Positions 51,154-60,430 of a stretch of 64,000 nt of DNA are shown here, one piece after another. The stretch covers positions 1-64,000 of the forward strand of contig NZ_JASGBQ010000005.1 in the NCBI RefSeq assembly GCF_030053595.1, given 5' to 3'. The notes below the pieces were generated by a model. That model was not told where the DNA came from, did not search any database, and saw nothing but the letters and a program-made list of their open reading frames with translations. This stretch comes from Fusibacillus kribbianus. GTDB lineage: Bacteria; Bacillota; Clostridia; Lachnospirales; Lachnospiraceae. Position 1 is the stretch's first letter. Every line of letters starts with the position of its first letter. Position numbers and translations under genes: made by a program.

Positions 51154-52695
51154 TTATTTTTTGATCAAAAGAGACTTTCCTGTCATTTCCTTCGGCTGCT
51201 CCATTCCCATCATCTCAATGAGGGTAGGTGCAATATCCGCCAGACAGCCGCCCTCTCTCAGCGTATAAGCCTCGTCATAGTTCACAAGGATAAAGGGCAC
51301 AGGATTGGTCGTATGGGCGGTAAAGCTTCCGCCGTGAACATAATCGATCAGCTGCTCTGCATTTCCGTGATCGGCGCAGATGAACATCTGTCCATTGACC
51401 TCCTTGATGGCGTCAACGGCTCTTCCCACGCAGGAATCCACAGCCTCCACTGCCTGAATTGCGGCAGTCTCCACGCCGGTATGTCCCACCATGTCCGGGT
51501 TTGCAAAGTTGATGATGATCACATCATACTTTGCAGATCGAATGGCCTCCACCAGCTTGTCGCAGACCTCGTAAGCACTCATTTCCGGCTTCAAATCATA
51601 GGTAGCTACCTTGGGAGATTTCACCAGAATCCTGTCCTCACCGGGATTGGGCTCCTCTACGCCGCCGTTGAAGAAGAAGGTCACATGGGCATACTTCTCC
51701 GTCTCAGCGATTCTGGCCTGAGTCATGTTGTGGGCTGCCAGGAACTCACCAAAGGTATTGGTGATCTCCACCTTGTGGAAGGCAACCAGCTTGTTGGGAA
51801 TGGTCACGTCGTATTCCGTAAAGCACACATAGGTGGTCTTTACCCGCTCGCCACGGTCAAAGCCTGTAAAATCATCGTCACAGAAGGCTCTGGTGATCTC
51901 TCTCGCACGGTCAGGACGGAAATTGTAGAAGATAATGGAATCGCCGTCCTTGATGGTTGCCACAGGTGCACCATTTTCCAGGACCACGGTAGGAACCACA
52001 AATTCGTCGTTTACTCCCTTATCATAGGAAGCCTGGATAAGCTCCACAGGATCTGTTCCGGTGTTGCCCTCGCCCTTTGTCAGAGCCTTATAGGCAAGCT
52101 CCACTCTGTCCCAACGGTTGTCTCTGTCCATAGCATAATAACGACCGCTGACAGAAGCCACCTTGCCGACACCGATCTCCTTCATTTTCTCCACCAGCTC
52201 AGCCACATAATCCTTGCCTGATGTGGGCGGTGTGTCACGTCCGTCCAGGAAGCAGTGTACATAAACCTTGGAGAGTCCCTCCCATTTTGCCAGCTCCAGA
52301 AGACCGTAAATATGAGTATTATGGCTGTGTACGCCGCCGTCAGAAACAAGTCCGTAAAGATGAAGGGCAGAATCATTCTTTTTGCAGTTTTCTACGGCTT
52401 CCTTAAACGCCTCATTTTTAAAGAAATCCCCATCCTGAATTTCTTTTGTGATCCGGGTAAGCTCCTGATATACAATACGGCCGGCTCCCATGTTCAGATG
52501 ACCAACCTCAGAGTTTCCCATCTGTCCCTCAGGAAGTCCCACTGCCATGCCGCTGGCATTTCCCTTTACAAAAGGACACTCTGCCATCAGCTTGTCCATC
52601 ACCGGAGTCTTTGCCTCAAAAACAGCATTTCCGTCGTGTCTTTCATTGAGGCCGTAGCCGTCAAGAATCATCAGCACTGTAGGTCTTTTGCTCAT
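51154..52695 (-). CDS. gpmI: 2,3-bisphosphoglycerate-independent phosphoglycerate mutase
   Basis: Interconverts 3- and 2-phosphoglycerate with two Mn ions. The ATG at 52695 is chosen because AAGGAG is seven bases upstream; the ATG six bases earlier is too close. 513 residues, normal length. VLMILDGYGLNERHDGNAV at the N-terminus and GQMGNSEVGHLNMGAGRI with the phospho-serine near 60; ICADHGNAEQLID near 440 and a final metal-binding His in SFTAHTTNPVP. It is apart from gap-pgk-tpiA but completes lower glycolysis in this window. Confidence 0.97.
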   Translation of the reverse strand: MSKRPTVLMILDGYGLNERHDGNAVFEAKTPVMDKLMAECPFVKGNASGMAVGLPEGQMGNSEVGHLNMGAGRIVYQELTRITKEIQDGDFFKNEAFKEAVENCKKNDSALHLYGLVSDGGVHSHNTHIYGLLELAKWEGLSKVYVHCFLDGRDTPPTSGKDYVAELVEKMKEIGVGKVASVSGRYYAMDRDNRWDRVELAYKALTKGEGNTGTDPVELIQASYDKGVNDEFVVPTVVLENGAPVATIKDGDSIIFYNFRPDRAREITRAFCDDDFTGFDRGERVKTTYVCFTEYDVTIPNKLVAFHKVEITNTFGEFLAAHNMTQARIAETEKYAHVTFFFNGGVEEPNPGEDRILVKSPKVATYDLKPEMSAYEVCDKLVEAIRSAKYDVIIINFANPDMVGHTGVETAAIQAVEAVDSCVGRAVDAIKEVNGQMFICADHGNAEQLIDYVHGGSFTAHTTNPVPFILVNYDEAYTLREGGCLADIAPTLIEMMGMEQPKEMTGKSLLIKK

Positions 52696-52817
52696 TTTCA
52701 TTCTCCTTTATCTCTATTTTATGAGTGAAATTGTTATCAATCTTCCGATTTTAGATTGTACCTTATTTTTCTCACATGTGCAAGACCTCCGGGAAAATTC
52801 CTGCTTTTTTATACACG

Positions 52818-52848
52818 AAGGGCACCTCCCATCAAAGGAAGGTGCCCC
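52818..52848 (-). terminator. Hairpin after the cysteine desulfidase operon
   Basis: GGGCACCT/AGGTGCCC with extra pairing, 80 bases after the stop of the desulfidase gene. The T-run on the minus strand is weak, so termination efficiency is uncertain. Confidence 0.6.
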
Positions 52849-52930
52849 GATTCTTAACCCCTGTTTCTATATCTTCTCCCTCAAAGAGCCAAAATCATGA
52901 TTCCCCAATCACGAATGCCCATTTGGCGCT

Positions 52931-54199
52931 TTATTTGCCGATCATGATATTCAGGATCTCCACATCGGTTCCCTTCATACCTTCGCGGCCCATACGTCCA
53001 ATATTTCTGATGGTCTGCTCCATATCCTCGACGACCATACCTTCGCCGGGCTTGAAGCTGCGGTCACGCTTTGCAAGCTCATAACCCATAAGACCGGCCT
53101 CAACCGCGCTGGCGATCTTTGCTGCACAGGAGGATTTCGCACCGTCACATACCATGCCGCCGATGGTGCTGATGGCATTGATAATGGTATGTCCGATTAC
53201 TTCCAGAGAGGCATCGTCAATATAGGCAATTCCACAGGCAGCGGAGCATCCTGCACTGGTTGCGCCGCAATAAGCGGAAAGATTGCCGATATAACGCTTC
53301 TGATGAAGGGACAGCAGGTTTGCCAGAGTCAGTGCACGGAGAAGCTTCTCCTCGGAGCACTTCACCTCATTGGCATACTCAAGAATGGGCATGCTGACAG
53401 TGATACCCTGATTGCCGCTGCCGGAATTGATCACAACAGGCATCGCACAGCCACTCATACGGGCATCGGAACCTGCTGCTGCCGCAGCCTTTGCTCTCAC
53501 ACGCCAGTCGGAAGTTCCGTTGACCTCAAGAAGGGTCTGACCCACACAGGAGCCCCAGGGATTCTTAAGTCCCTCTTCGGAAATTGCCTTATTGTAATTC
53601 AGCTGACGCTCCATGATCGGTCTGACATCTTCCAGATCCACAGTATTTGCGAACTCATAAATGTCTTTCAGATTCAGCTGGCTCTTGTCGCCCTGAGAGC
53701 TGGTTTCAATATCATCCTGAGCGAACAGAATCTCACCATTTTTCTCGATGCGGGAAATATGGTTGTGTTTTGTCTTTACTTCAACCACAGCGCTGTCTTC
53801 TCCGGCAAATACCTCTGCACGGATATACAGATTCTCTTCTCCCTCAACAAGATGGCAGTCACAGATACCAGCCTTTACAAGCTCTCTCGTCTTCTCGATC
53901 TGCTCCTCTGTTACGCTGTTCACTACTTCCAGCTCCAGATCTTCCCGTCCGCCGACAACGCCTAAAACAGCTGCCACGTCGATTCCCATCTGTCCGCCGG
54001 AATTAGGAACTACTACGCCCTTTACGTTCTTGATGATATTGCCGCTGCAATACATCTCAATACGTTCAGGCTGCTTTCCCAATACAGCCCTTGCCTTGGC
54101 TGCTGCGAATGCCACGGCAATGGGCTCCGTACAGCCCATAGCCGGCAACAGCTCTGCCTTCAAAATTGTCAGATAGTTGTCGTATACGTTCCTTTCCAT
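52931..54199 (-). CDS. cyuA: L-cysteine desulfidase family protein (CyuA/UPF0597)
   Basis: 422 residues of the CyuA/YhaM family, Fe-S enzymes that split L-cysteine to pyruvate, ammonia and sulfide. Diagnostic parts: LPAMGCTEPIAVAFAAAKA near residue 20, GVVVPNSGGQMGIDVAAVLG near 62, NSGSGNQGITVSMPI near 258 and GMVCDGAKSSCAAKIASAVE near 360, including conserved Cys for a cluster. It is the last gene after the ABC transporter and ATC hydrolase, suggesting it consumes the imported compound's cysteine. Confidence 0.9.
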   Translation of the reverse strand: MERNVYDNYLTILKAELLPAMGCTEPIAVAFAAAKARAVLGKQPERIEMYCSGNIIKNVKGVVVPNSGGQMGIDVAAVLGVVGGREDLELEVVNSVTEEQIEKTRELVKAGICDCHLVEGEENLYIRAEVFAGEDSAVVEVKTKHNHISRIEKNGEILFAQDDIETSSQGDKSQLNLKDIYEFANTVDLEDVRPIMERQLNYNKAISEEGLKNPWGSCVGQTLLEVNGTSDWRVRAKAAAAAGSDARMSGCAMPVVINSGSGNQGITVSMPILEYANEVKCSEEKLLRALTLANLLSLHQKRYIGNLSAYCGATSAGCSAACGIAYIDDASLEVIGHTIINAISTIGGMVCDGAKSSCAAKIASAVEAGLMGYELAKRDRSFKPGEGMVVEDMEQTIRNIGRMGREGMKGTDVEILNIMIGK

Positions 54200-54231
54200 T
54201 CTTTTTACCTCTCTGTTGATAAATTTATGAA

Positions 54232-54957
54232 TTAAGCGCCAAGATACGCTTTCTTCACCTCAGGATTTACAAGAAGCTCCTGTCCGGTTCCCTGCAGGGT
54301 AATGTTGCCGGTCTCCAGGACATAACCACGGTCTGCGATAGAAAGAGCAACCGATGCGTTCTGCTCGATGAGCAGGATGGTCTTGCCCATGTCGCGAATC
54401 TTCACAATCAGTTCGAATATATCTTCGATAACAATGGGTGCCAGACCCAGGGAAGGCTCATCCAGCATAACGATGTCAGGATCCATCATCAGGCCTCTGG
54501 CAATGGCAAGCATCTGCTGCTCGCCGCCGGACAAGCTTCCGCCGGCCTGCTTATAACGCTCCTTCAGTCTGGGGAACAGGGTATACTGCTCTTCCACCAG
54601 TTCCTCGAACCGTGCCTTGGTCATCTTCTTGTTGCCAAGGGCACCTGCACGCAGGTTCTCATATACACTCAGAGCCGGGAAAATCTTACGTCCCTCCGGT
54701 ACATGGCTCATACCCATATGTACGATCTTGTTGGGCGCCATCTTGGTAATATCCTGTCCCTTAAAGGTGATCTTGCTTCCGGGACGCTTTTCCACCAGAC
54801 CGGAAATCGCCATCAGAGTCGTTGTCTTGCCGGCGCCGTTGGAACCGATCAGAGTAACGATCTCTCCCTTGTTGATCTCCAGATTGATATTGCTCAGTGC
54901 GATAATATAGCCATAATTTACGGCCAGGTTTTCAACTTTCAGAATCGTCTCAGCCAT
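54232..54957 (-). CDS. livF: Branched-chain-type ABC transporter ATP-binding protein LivF
   Basis: 241 residues with Walker A LIGSNGAGKTTT near 37, signature LSGGEQQMLAIARG near 137 and Walker B IVMLDEPSLGLAP. It is the LivF member of a polar amino-acid uptake system. It overlaps livG by eight bases. The transporter class usually carries leucine, isoleucine, valine or other amino acids; here the flanking genes point to a cysteine-related substrate. Confidence 0.93.
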   Translation of the reverse strand: MAETILKVENLAVNYGYIIALSNINLEINKGEIVTLIGSNGAGKTTTLMAISGLVEKRPGSKITFKGQDITKMAPNKIVHMGMSHVPEGRKIFPALSVYENLRAGALGNKKMTKARFEELVEEQYTLFPRLKERYKQAGGSLSGGEQQMLAIARGLMMDPDIVMLDEPSLGLAPIVIEDIFELIVKIRDMGKTILLIEQNASVALSIADRGYVLETGNITLQGTGQELLVNPEVKKAYLGA

Positions 54958-55750
54958 TTACCTTCACCGCCTCTCCTGCAACGATGCCCTTGCCAAAGTA
55001 GGCCTCCTGCACTTCCTTGTTTGCCTTGATCTCATCAGGAGTTCCCTCACACAGCTTCTGGCCGAAGTTCAGCACCAGAATCCGGTTGCAGGAGTTCATG
55101 ATGAATTTCATATCATGCTCGATTACGGCGATGGTATAACCCTTGCTGTTCAGCATCTTGATGAATTCCATCAAGGAAGCGGTCTCGTTGGGGTTCATAC
55201 CTGCAGCCGGCTCATCCAGAAGAAGGATCACCGGATCAAGAGCCAGAGCACGGGCAATCTCTACCTTTCTCTGCATACCATAAGCCAGATTTCCGGCCAT
55301 GGTATCCTTGTAATCAGCCAGTCCGATGGATTCGAGAATCTCAAGACTCTTCTCCACCGCATATTTCTCATCTCTTTTATAGCGCTTCGTATGGAGAATC
55401 GCGTCAGCGATGTTGGATTTTGTCTGAATATGGCAGCCGATCTTTACATTGTCCAGAACCGTCATGAACTTGAACAGCTGCAGGTTCTGGAAGGTACGTG
55501 CCATTTTCTTTCTTGCGATCTTATCGGGAGACATCCTTGTGATGTTTTCTCCCTGAAGGAAGATCTCGCCCTTGGTCGGTGCATAAACACCGGTACACAT
55601 ATTGAAGAAAGTGGTTTTTCCGGCTCCGTTAGGTCCGATGATGCCGAAGATATCGCCCTTCATGATCTTCATATCTACGGCTTCTACTGCCTTGAGGCCG
55701 CCGAAATATTTGCAGATGCCTTTTGCTTCCAATACAGGAACCTCACTCAT
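54950..55750 (-). CDS. livG: Branched-chain-type ABC transporter ATP-binding protein LivG
   Basis: 266 residues; Walker A IGPNGAGKTTFFN near 37, signature LAYGMQRKVEIARALA near 155 and Walker B ILLLDEPAAGMNP, with the longer C-terminal part typical of LivG. GGAGGAG precedes the ATG. It overlaps livM by four bases, so the subunits are made together. Confidence 0.93.
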   Translation of the reverse strand: MSEVPVLEAKGICKYFGGLKAVEAVDMKIMKGDIFGIIGPNGAGKTTFFNMCTGVYAPTKGEIFLQGENITRMSPDKIARKKMARTFQNLQLFKFMTVLDNVKIGCHIQTKSNIADAILHTKRYKRDEKYAVEKSLEILESIGLADYKDTMAGNLAYGMQRKVEIARALALDPVILLLDEPAAGMNPNETASLMEFIKMLNSKGYTIAVIEHDMKFIMNSCNRILVLNFGQKLCEGTPDEIKANKEVQEAYFGKGIVAGEAVKVNG

Positions 55751-56745
55751 TTCGCGTCTCCTCCTTTCTTCTTCTCTTCCTTAACCTTGATCTTGCCGCC
55801 GGCCAGCATGGAGTTGGAGGCACCGATCAGACCCTGTGGACGTACCCACATCATGCCGATGATCAGCAGAGCGTAGATAACATATCTCCAGCTTTCCAGG
55901 AAACGGAGTGCCTCAGTCAGTACGGTAACAACGGTAGCGCCGAGGATGGGGCCTGCCAGGGTACCCTGACCGCCGAGAACCACCATGGCCAGAACATTGA
56001 AGCCTGCGTCTGTGGTAAACTGAGAAGCCTCGATGTAGTTTACGAAAGGAGCGTAAGCAACACCGATCACTCCTGCCCAGAAAGCACCGTACATGAAGTT
56101 GGTCGACTTGTAAAAGCTGGTCTCAACACCCAGGGACTTGGATGCGATCTGATCCTCACGGATGGACGTCCACGCGCGTCCCACACGGGAGTTGAGCACG
56201 CGGTTGGTCACGAACAGGAACAGGACCAGAAGAGCCAGGAAAATGTAATAGTAGTACTGGGGCTTGAACATATCCAGACCGAAGAAATTCGGATAGGGGA
56301 TCTGCTTGATACCCAGGGAACCGCCGGTAACAGGCGTCCAGGTCTGAGCAATGATACGGATGATCTCAGATGCGCCCAGTGTAACGATGGACAGATAAAT
56401 ACCGGAAAGCCGCAGAGTCGGAAGGCTTACGATAAAACCTACGATCATGGCAGCGATACCGCCGATGATCAGAAGCGGCCAGAAGCTGATGCCAAAGTTT
56501 TTGGAAAGAGCAGCTCCCGTATATGCTCCGATGGCAAAAAAACCTGCCTGTCCCAGGCAGAACTGTCCGCTGTAACCGTTGATGGCATTCAGAGAACCTG
56601 CCAGCGTCGCATACATCATAATATTGCACAGATATCTGATATACAGGGTCTTCTTGATAACCAGGGGCAGGATCGCCATGACTATCGTAAGAGCAATCAG
56701 AATAAATACTTTATACTTTGCATAAAACTCTTTTACTTTTGCCAT
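55747..56745 (-). CDS. livM: Branched-chain-type ABC transporter permease LivM
   Basis: 332 residues with eight to ten membrane segments. The family's INGYSGQFCLGQAGFFAIGAY near 52 and the coupling region GRAWTSIREDQIASKSLGVE near 190 are clear. The stop of livH and the start of livM share a base (TAATG). It forms the membrane channel with LivH. Confidence 0.93.
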   Translation of the reverse strand: MAKVKEFYAKYKVFILIALTIVMAILPLVIKKTLYIRYLCNIMMYATLAGSLNAINGYSGQFCLGQAGFFAIGAYTGAALSKNFGISFWPLLIIGGIAAMIVGFIVSLPTLRLSGIYLSIVTLGASEIIRIIAQTWTPVTGGSLGIKQIPYPNFFGLDMFKPQYYYYIFLALLVLFLFVTNRVLNSRVGRAWTSIREDQIASKSLGVETSFYKSTNFMYGAFWAGVIGVAYAPFVNYIEASQFTTDAGFNVLAMVVLGGQGTLAGPILGATVVTVLTEALRFLESWRYVIYALLIIGMMWVRPQGLIGASNSMLAGGKIKVKEEKKKGGDAK

Positions 56746-57632
56746 TATACTCTCGCCCCCTTCTTGCTTACAAAGCCCTGAGGCCGGATGATCAGGATCA
56801 GAATCAGGAAGGCAAATGAGAATACATCACGGAAGGTTGCTGATGTGAGAATGATTCCCAGGTTCTCAATGATACCGATACACAGACCGCCGAGAGCTGA
56901 GAAACGAATATCCACCAGACCGCCGAGAACAGATGCCGCAAATGCCTTTGTACTGTATGAGGAGCCCATGGTAGCCGATACGGAATAATAGTAAATAGCC
57001 AGCAGGATACCGGCGATACCGCCGAAACCGCAGCCAATGCAGTTACCAAGGAGAGCAGTTCTTTTTACGTTGATACCCATCAGATAGGAAGCATCCTTGT
57101 TCTGGCTGACAGCACGGAGCATAACGCCCCATTTTGTCTTATTAAAGAACAGGGTCAGAGCCACTGCAAATACGATTACCAGAACAATTACCACGATCTG
57201 AAGGAGCTTGATATTTAAGTTTGCTCCGAAAAGATTCAGTATAAAGGTTTTATTATCAATAATGTTCAGAACCGGCTTTGTTTCAGGTCCAAAGATAATC
57301 TGAGCCAGATTCTTGATCAACATACTGATACCAATGGTACATAAAAGGGAAATATGTCTGGGTGCGTTAAAGAAACGCTCATAGCAAAGCTTGTACACGA
57401 CACTTCCGATAATGAAAGATCCGGCAAAAGCGGCGGGAATTGCGATCAGAAGATTGTTGCCCAGTCCCACAAAAATGTAATACGCGGAAAAGGCGCCGAT
57501 CATCATAATCTCGCCGTATGTAAATGTTACCATACCTACTACGCCTACGATAACAGAATAGCCAATCGCCATCAACGCATAGATTGCACCCTGACAAATT
57601 CCGTTAAGGAGCTGATTAAGAATATACTCCAT
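56745..57632 (-). CDS. livH: Branched-chain-type ABC transporter permease LivH
   Basis: 295 residues with eight or more membrane segments. Family segments: QLLNGICQGAIYALMAIGYS at the N-terminus, VGMVTFTYGEIMMIGAF and, at the coupling site, GVMLRAVSQNKDASYLMGIN. CGGAGG precedes the ATG. It lies 85 bases after the binding-protein gene, with a stem-loop between them. Confidence 0.93.
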   Translation of the reverse strand: MEYILNQLLNGICQGAIYALMAIGYSVIVGVVGMVTFTYGEIMMIGAFSAYYIFVGLGNNLLIAIPAAFAGSFIIGSVVYKLCYERFFNAPRHISLLCTIGISMLIKNLAQIIFGPETKPVLNIIDNKTFILNLFGANLNIKLLQIVVIVLVIVFAVALTLFFNKTKWGVMLRAVSQNKDASYLMGINVKRTALLGNCIGCGFGGIAGILLAIYYYSVSATMGSSYSTKAFAASVLGGLVDIRFSALGGLCIGIIENLGIILTSATFRDVFSFAFLILILIIRPQGFVSKKGARV

Positions 57633-57651
57633 ACCCTTCCTCCGTTATTAA

Positions 57652-57684
57652 AATACGGGGCGGCGAAAAACCCACGCCGCCCCG
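57652..57684 (-). terminator. Stem-loop between the binding-protein gene and livH
   Basis: GCGGGGCGGCG/CGCCGCCCCGT on the minus strand, followed by ATTTTAAT. Partial termination or protection from exonucleases here would give more binding protein than permease, a common arrangement in such operons. Confidence 0.75.
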
Positions 57685-57717
57685 CTTTCACGTCTTTTAA
57701 TTTGTCAATGGTTCAAT

Positions 57718-58959
57718 TTAAAAGCCTGCAGCGCCGTACTCAAAGCCTTCCAGTACTTCCCACTTGCCATCTGCGACACCGCAGATCATGTACTGACGGT
57801 TGATATCGCCATCGGGATTGAACTTGATGCTTCCGGTGATTCCGGTGTACTCAGGCAGATTAGCAAGAGCTTCCTGGATAGAATCACGGGTAACTTCGCC
57901 GTCGATGTTCTTAATAGCTTCAGCGATCAGGTATACGCAGTCATATGCACAGGCCGGATGAATGGTAGGAGCGAAGCCAGCCTCACCCTCGAACCACTCT
58001 GCCCAGGCAGTCAGCTCAGCATCGTTAGGATCGAAGAAGAAAGGAGAGGTTACGATCAGGTTGTTCTGATCGGTAAGCTGTCCTGCAACCTGCTCAGAGG
58101 TTCCAGGCCCTAAAGCTACGTGCTTGATCTCCCAGCCTGCAGCATCTGCCTGGTTGAAGATCTGAGCAACAGCATCGCCCTGATCCATAACTACGAGAGC
58201 ATCGGGATTCTCAGACTGCATCTTGGTGATCAGGGAGCTGAAATCCTTCTCGCCTGCAGCATACTTCTCAACTACAACGTTAAGGCCTTCCTTTTCAGCC
58301 TGCTTGCTGAAATTCTCGAAGCAGGAAAGACCCCAGTCACTGTCCACACGGATAACAGCAACCTTCTGTGCACCCAGATAGCTCTTAAGAACATACTTTG
58401 CAAGGAAAGGAGCCTCAACGTCCTGACGTCCCATGATACCGAAGCAGTATTTGCTCATGGAAGCATAGTCAGATGCGGAAGCAGTAGGGCTTAACTGTAC
58501 AACTCCGTAACGGTCGCAGATCTCAGCGTTAGCCTTGCATGCGCCGGAAGTGAAGTCGCCGAGGATAGCCATGATCTCATCGTCCTCAGCATACTCAGTT
58601 GCCATGGTAGAGGAAACTACTGCATCGCCCTGGGTATCCTTGATGTCAGCCAGCTCTAAGGTGTAGCCATTTACACCGCCTGCATCATTGATCTCTTCGA
58701 TTGCTTTCTCGAAACCGATCTTGAAACCTTTGCCGTACTCAGCATAGTTTCCGGTCAGAGGAGCCAGAGCGCCCAGCTTGATAACGCCCTTGGACTCACC
58801 GTTGGATGCAGCCTTGGTCTCTTCCTTGTTCTCCTGTGCCTTGGTCTCGCCAGACTTGGTCTCAGGAGCCTTGGTCTCTTCCTTCTTGCTGCCGCAGCCC
58901 GCCAATGCAGAAACAGCCAGAACGAGAGACAGTGTCAGTGCTAAAACTTTTTTCTTCAT
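57718..58959 (-). CDS. Substrate-binding lipoprotein of the Liv-type ABC transporter
   Basis: 413 residues. A lipoprotein signal ends in ALAGCG with the lipidated Cys at 22, then a Lys/Glu/Thr-rich linker (about 25-50) and a type I periplasmic-binding fold: GVIKLGALAPLTGNYAEYG near 58, YCFGIMGRQDVEAPF near 170. GGGAGG precedes the ATG. The fold binds amino acids or small acids. Given the neighbours, the ligand may be a cysteine derivative such as a thiazoline carboxylate, but this is inference. Confidence 0.92.
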   Translation of the reverse strand: MKKKVLALTLSLVLAVSALAGCGSKKEETKAPETKSGETKAQENKEETKAASNGESKGVIKLGALAPLTGNYAEYGKGFKIGFEKAIEEINDAGGVNGYTLELADIKDTQGDAVVSSTMATEYAEDDEIMAILGDFTSGACKANAEICDRYGVVQLSPTASASDYASMSKYCFGIMGRQDVEAPFLAKYVLKSYLGAQKVAVIRVDSDWGLSCFENFSKQAEKEGLNVVVEKYAAGEKDFSSLITKMQSENPDALVVMDQGDAVAQIFNQADAAGWEIKHVALGPGTSEQVAGQLTDQNNLIVTSPFFFDPNDAELTAWAEWFEGEAGFAPTIHPACAYDCVYLIAEAIKNIDGEVTRDSIQEALANLPEYTGITGSIKFNPDGDINRQYMICGVADGKWEVLEGFEYGAAGF

Positions 58960-59005
58960 TTCTTTCTTACCTCCCTTTTATTTGTTCAAGTATACTGCTC
59001 CAATT

Positions 59006-59497
59006 CTATTTATGGAAATGAAGCTTGCATACAGGACATCCGCTTGCGATCGTATCTGTCAGATCAAGCTTAAGGCCCATAGCCTCTGCGATTCCCCTGT
59101 CGCCATCCATTGCCATGTCGCAAAGCTTTGCGCAGGTTTCATCATCAAATCCCTGCTTCTTCCATGCGGAAAGCAGAGGGCAGTAATGGAACTCAATCTT
59201 CAGATCATCCTTGGTGCACTCAGTGATATCCATCTGGAAAGTGGACTTTCCAAGGTCATCCAGGAATGCACCTTCAAAGTCTCTCAGATCACTGGGATCT
59301 GCACAGCTTGCTTTGAAACCGGTTCCATGGAAATTTCCGGTTCTCTTGATTGCTCTTCTTGCGATGCCTTCTGCATCAACACCAGCCTTCACACCCTCGT
59401 CATATGTAAGTCCCATCCAGGTAGCCCGATGCTCAATTGCTTTTCTGTTGATGTTTACCTTCTCATCGTAAACAAGAGACACATTTTTAATTGCCAT
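59006..59497 (-). CDS. L-2-amino-thiazoline-4-carboxylate hydrolase family protein
   Basis: 163 residues; GGAGG precedes the ATG at 59497. The protein matches the ATC hydrolase family that opens the ring of L-2-amino-thiazoline-4-carboxylic acid on the way to L-cysteine: YDEKVNINRKAIEHRATWMG near the start, DLKIEFHYCPLLSAWKKQG near 105 and the C-terminal SGCPVCKLHFHK with paired Cys. It is the first gene of the operon, ahead of the transporter, whose last gene is cysteine desulfidase. Exact substrate is not proven. Confidence 0.8.
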   Translation of the reverse strand: MAIKNVSLVYDEKVNINRKAIEHRATWMGLTYDEGVKAGVDAEGIARRAIKRTGNFHGTGFKASCADPSDLRDFEGAFLDDLGKSTFQMDITECTKDDLKIEFHYCPLLSAWKKQGFDDETCAKLCDMAMDGDRGIAEAMGLKLDLTDTIASGCPVCKLHFHK

Positions 59498-59576
59498 GAC
59501 TCTTTTCCTCCTTATTAACACTTGCCTGTCGTTCTGTATTTGCGCGCAGAATAACCGCAAATATGTTTATGAACTA

Positions 59577-59605
59577 ATCATATCAGTCTCTGTTAGCTTT
59601 GTCAA
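59577..59605 (-). promoter_or_regulatory. Promoter of the ATC hydrolase-liv-cyuA operon
   Basis: On the minus strand a perfect TTGACA (59605-59600), a 17-base spacer and TATGAT (59582-59577), about 80 bases before the ATC hydrolase start. It is divergent from the gntR promoter, 90 bases away, leaving room for a shared operator. Confidence 0.8.
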
Positions 59606-59694
59606 TAGCTTTTTCCGTTTTTCCCCTCTCTCATTGTCTCTTTGTCAAATTTGGATATTTTCCGATTAATATTTTTGTGCATGTTGTATATGAG

Positions 59695-59723
59695 TTGACA
59701 AATTCATCCCTTTGGATTATACT
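59695..59723 (+). promoter_or_regulatory. Promoter of the GntR regulator
   Basis: A perfect TTGACA (59695-59700), a 17-base spacer and TATACT (59718-59723), with a leader of about 30 bases before the regulator gene. Confidence 0.8.
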
Positions 59724-59760
59724 AAAACGTAGATTCGGCTTTTTATGCAGGAGAACATTC

Positions 59761-60387
59761 ATGAATACTAATAATACCAGTTTAAAGAATCAGATTTACA
59801 CCTCTATTTTAAATGACATCATCCTCGGTAACTATCCCCCTGAACAGGTGATCAACGAAAAAGGACTGATGGAGCGGTTCAATGTGAGCCGGGCCCCTAT
59901 CCGCGAGGCACTGATCGAGTTATGCAATGAAAAGATCCTTTACAGTATCCCCTATTACGGCTACAAGATCACGCCGCTGACTGACGAGGATGTAGCAAAT
60001 ACGAAGTCCTACCGCTGCGTTCTGGAATGCGGCTTTATGACAGAAAACTGGAGAAAATTCACTCCGGAGGCACTGGATAAGCTGGAAACCCTCCATACAT
60101 CGATTTTATCATCAAAAGAGGAAAGCGATGCCATTACTCACTGGAACAGCAACATCACGTTTCATCTTGCTTTTTTTGAAATATATGGAAATCAATATGC
60201 CTACCAGCATCTCCGTTCTGCCATGTCTCTCCAAACGAGAGCTTATGCACAGACCCGCTGGTCCGAGTGGCATTCTCGTCTGTTCCACGATGTACCGGCC
60301 TTTCACGGCCCCATCCTGGAGGCCATCCGAAACAACGATATGGACACAGCGCTCCGGCTTCTGCGGGCAGACATCATCAGCATCTAA
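59761..60387 (+). CDS. GntR-family transcriptional regulator, FadR/FCD type
   Basis: 208 residues; GGAG lies seven bases before the ATG. The winged-helix N-terminus has SLKNQIYTSILNDIILGNYP and NEKGLMERFNVSRAPIREAL. The C-terminal FCD-type ligand domain is all-helical and contains metal-type residues (NITFHLAFFEIYGNQ, HDVPAFHGPILEAI). It is transcribed away from the ATC hydrolase-liv-cyuA operon and probably represses or senses it. The ligand is unknown, perhaps the imported compound. Confidence 0.87.
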   Translation: MNTNNTSLKNQIYTSILNDIILGNYPPEQVINEKGLMERFNVSRAPIREALIELCNEKILYSIPYYGYKITPLTDEDVANTKSYRCVLECGFMTENWRKFTPEALDKLETLHTSILSSKEESDAITHWNSNITFHLAFFEIYGNQYAYQHLRSAMSLQTRAYAQTRWSEWHSRLFHDVPAFHGPILEAIRNNDMDTALRLLRADIISI

Positions 60388-60400
60388 AAAGCAAAACAAA

Positions 60401-60422
60401 AGGCGCCGTTTAAACGGCGCCT
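60401..60422 (-). terminator. Terminator of tRNA-Ser and of the GntR gene
   Basis: A self-complementary 22-base stem, AGGCGCCGTT/AACGGCGCCT. On the minus strand it is followed by TTTTGTTTTGC, which fits tRNA-Ser; on the plus strand it lies 13 bases after the regulator's stop and may serve both. Confidence 0.85.
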
Positions 60423-60430
60423 TTGCTGAG

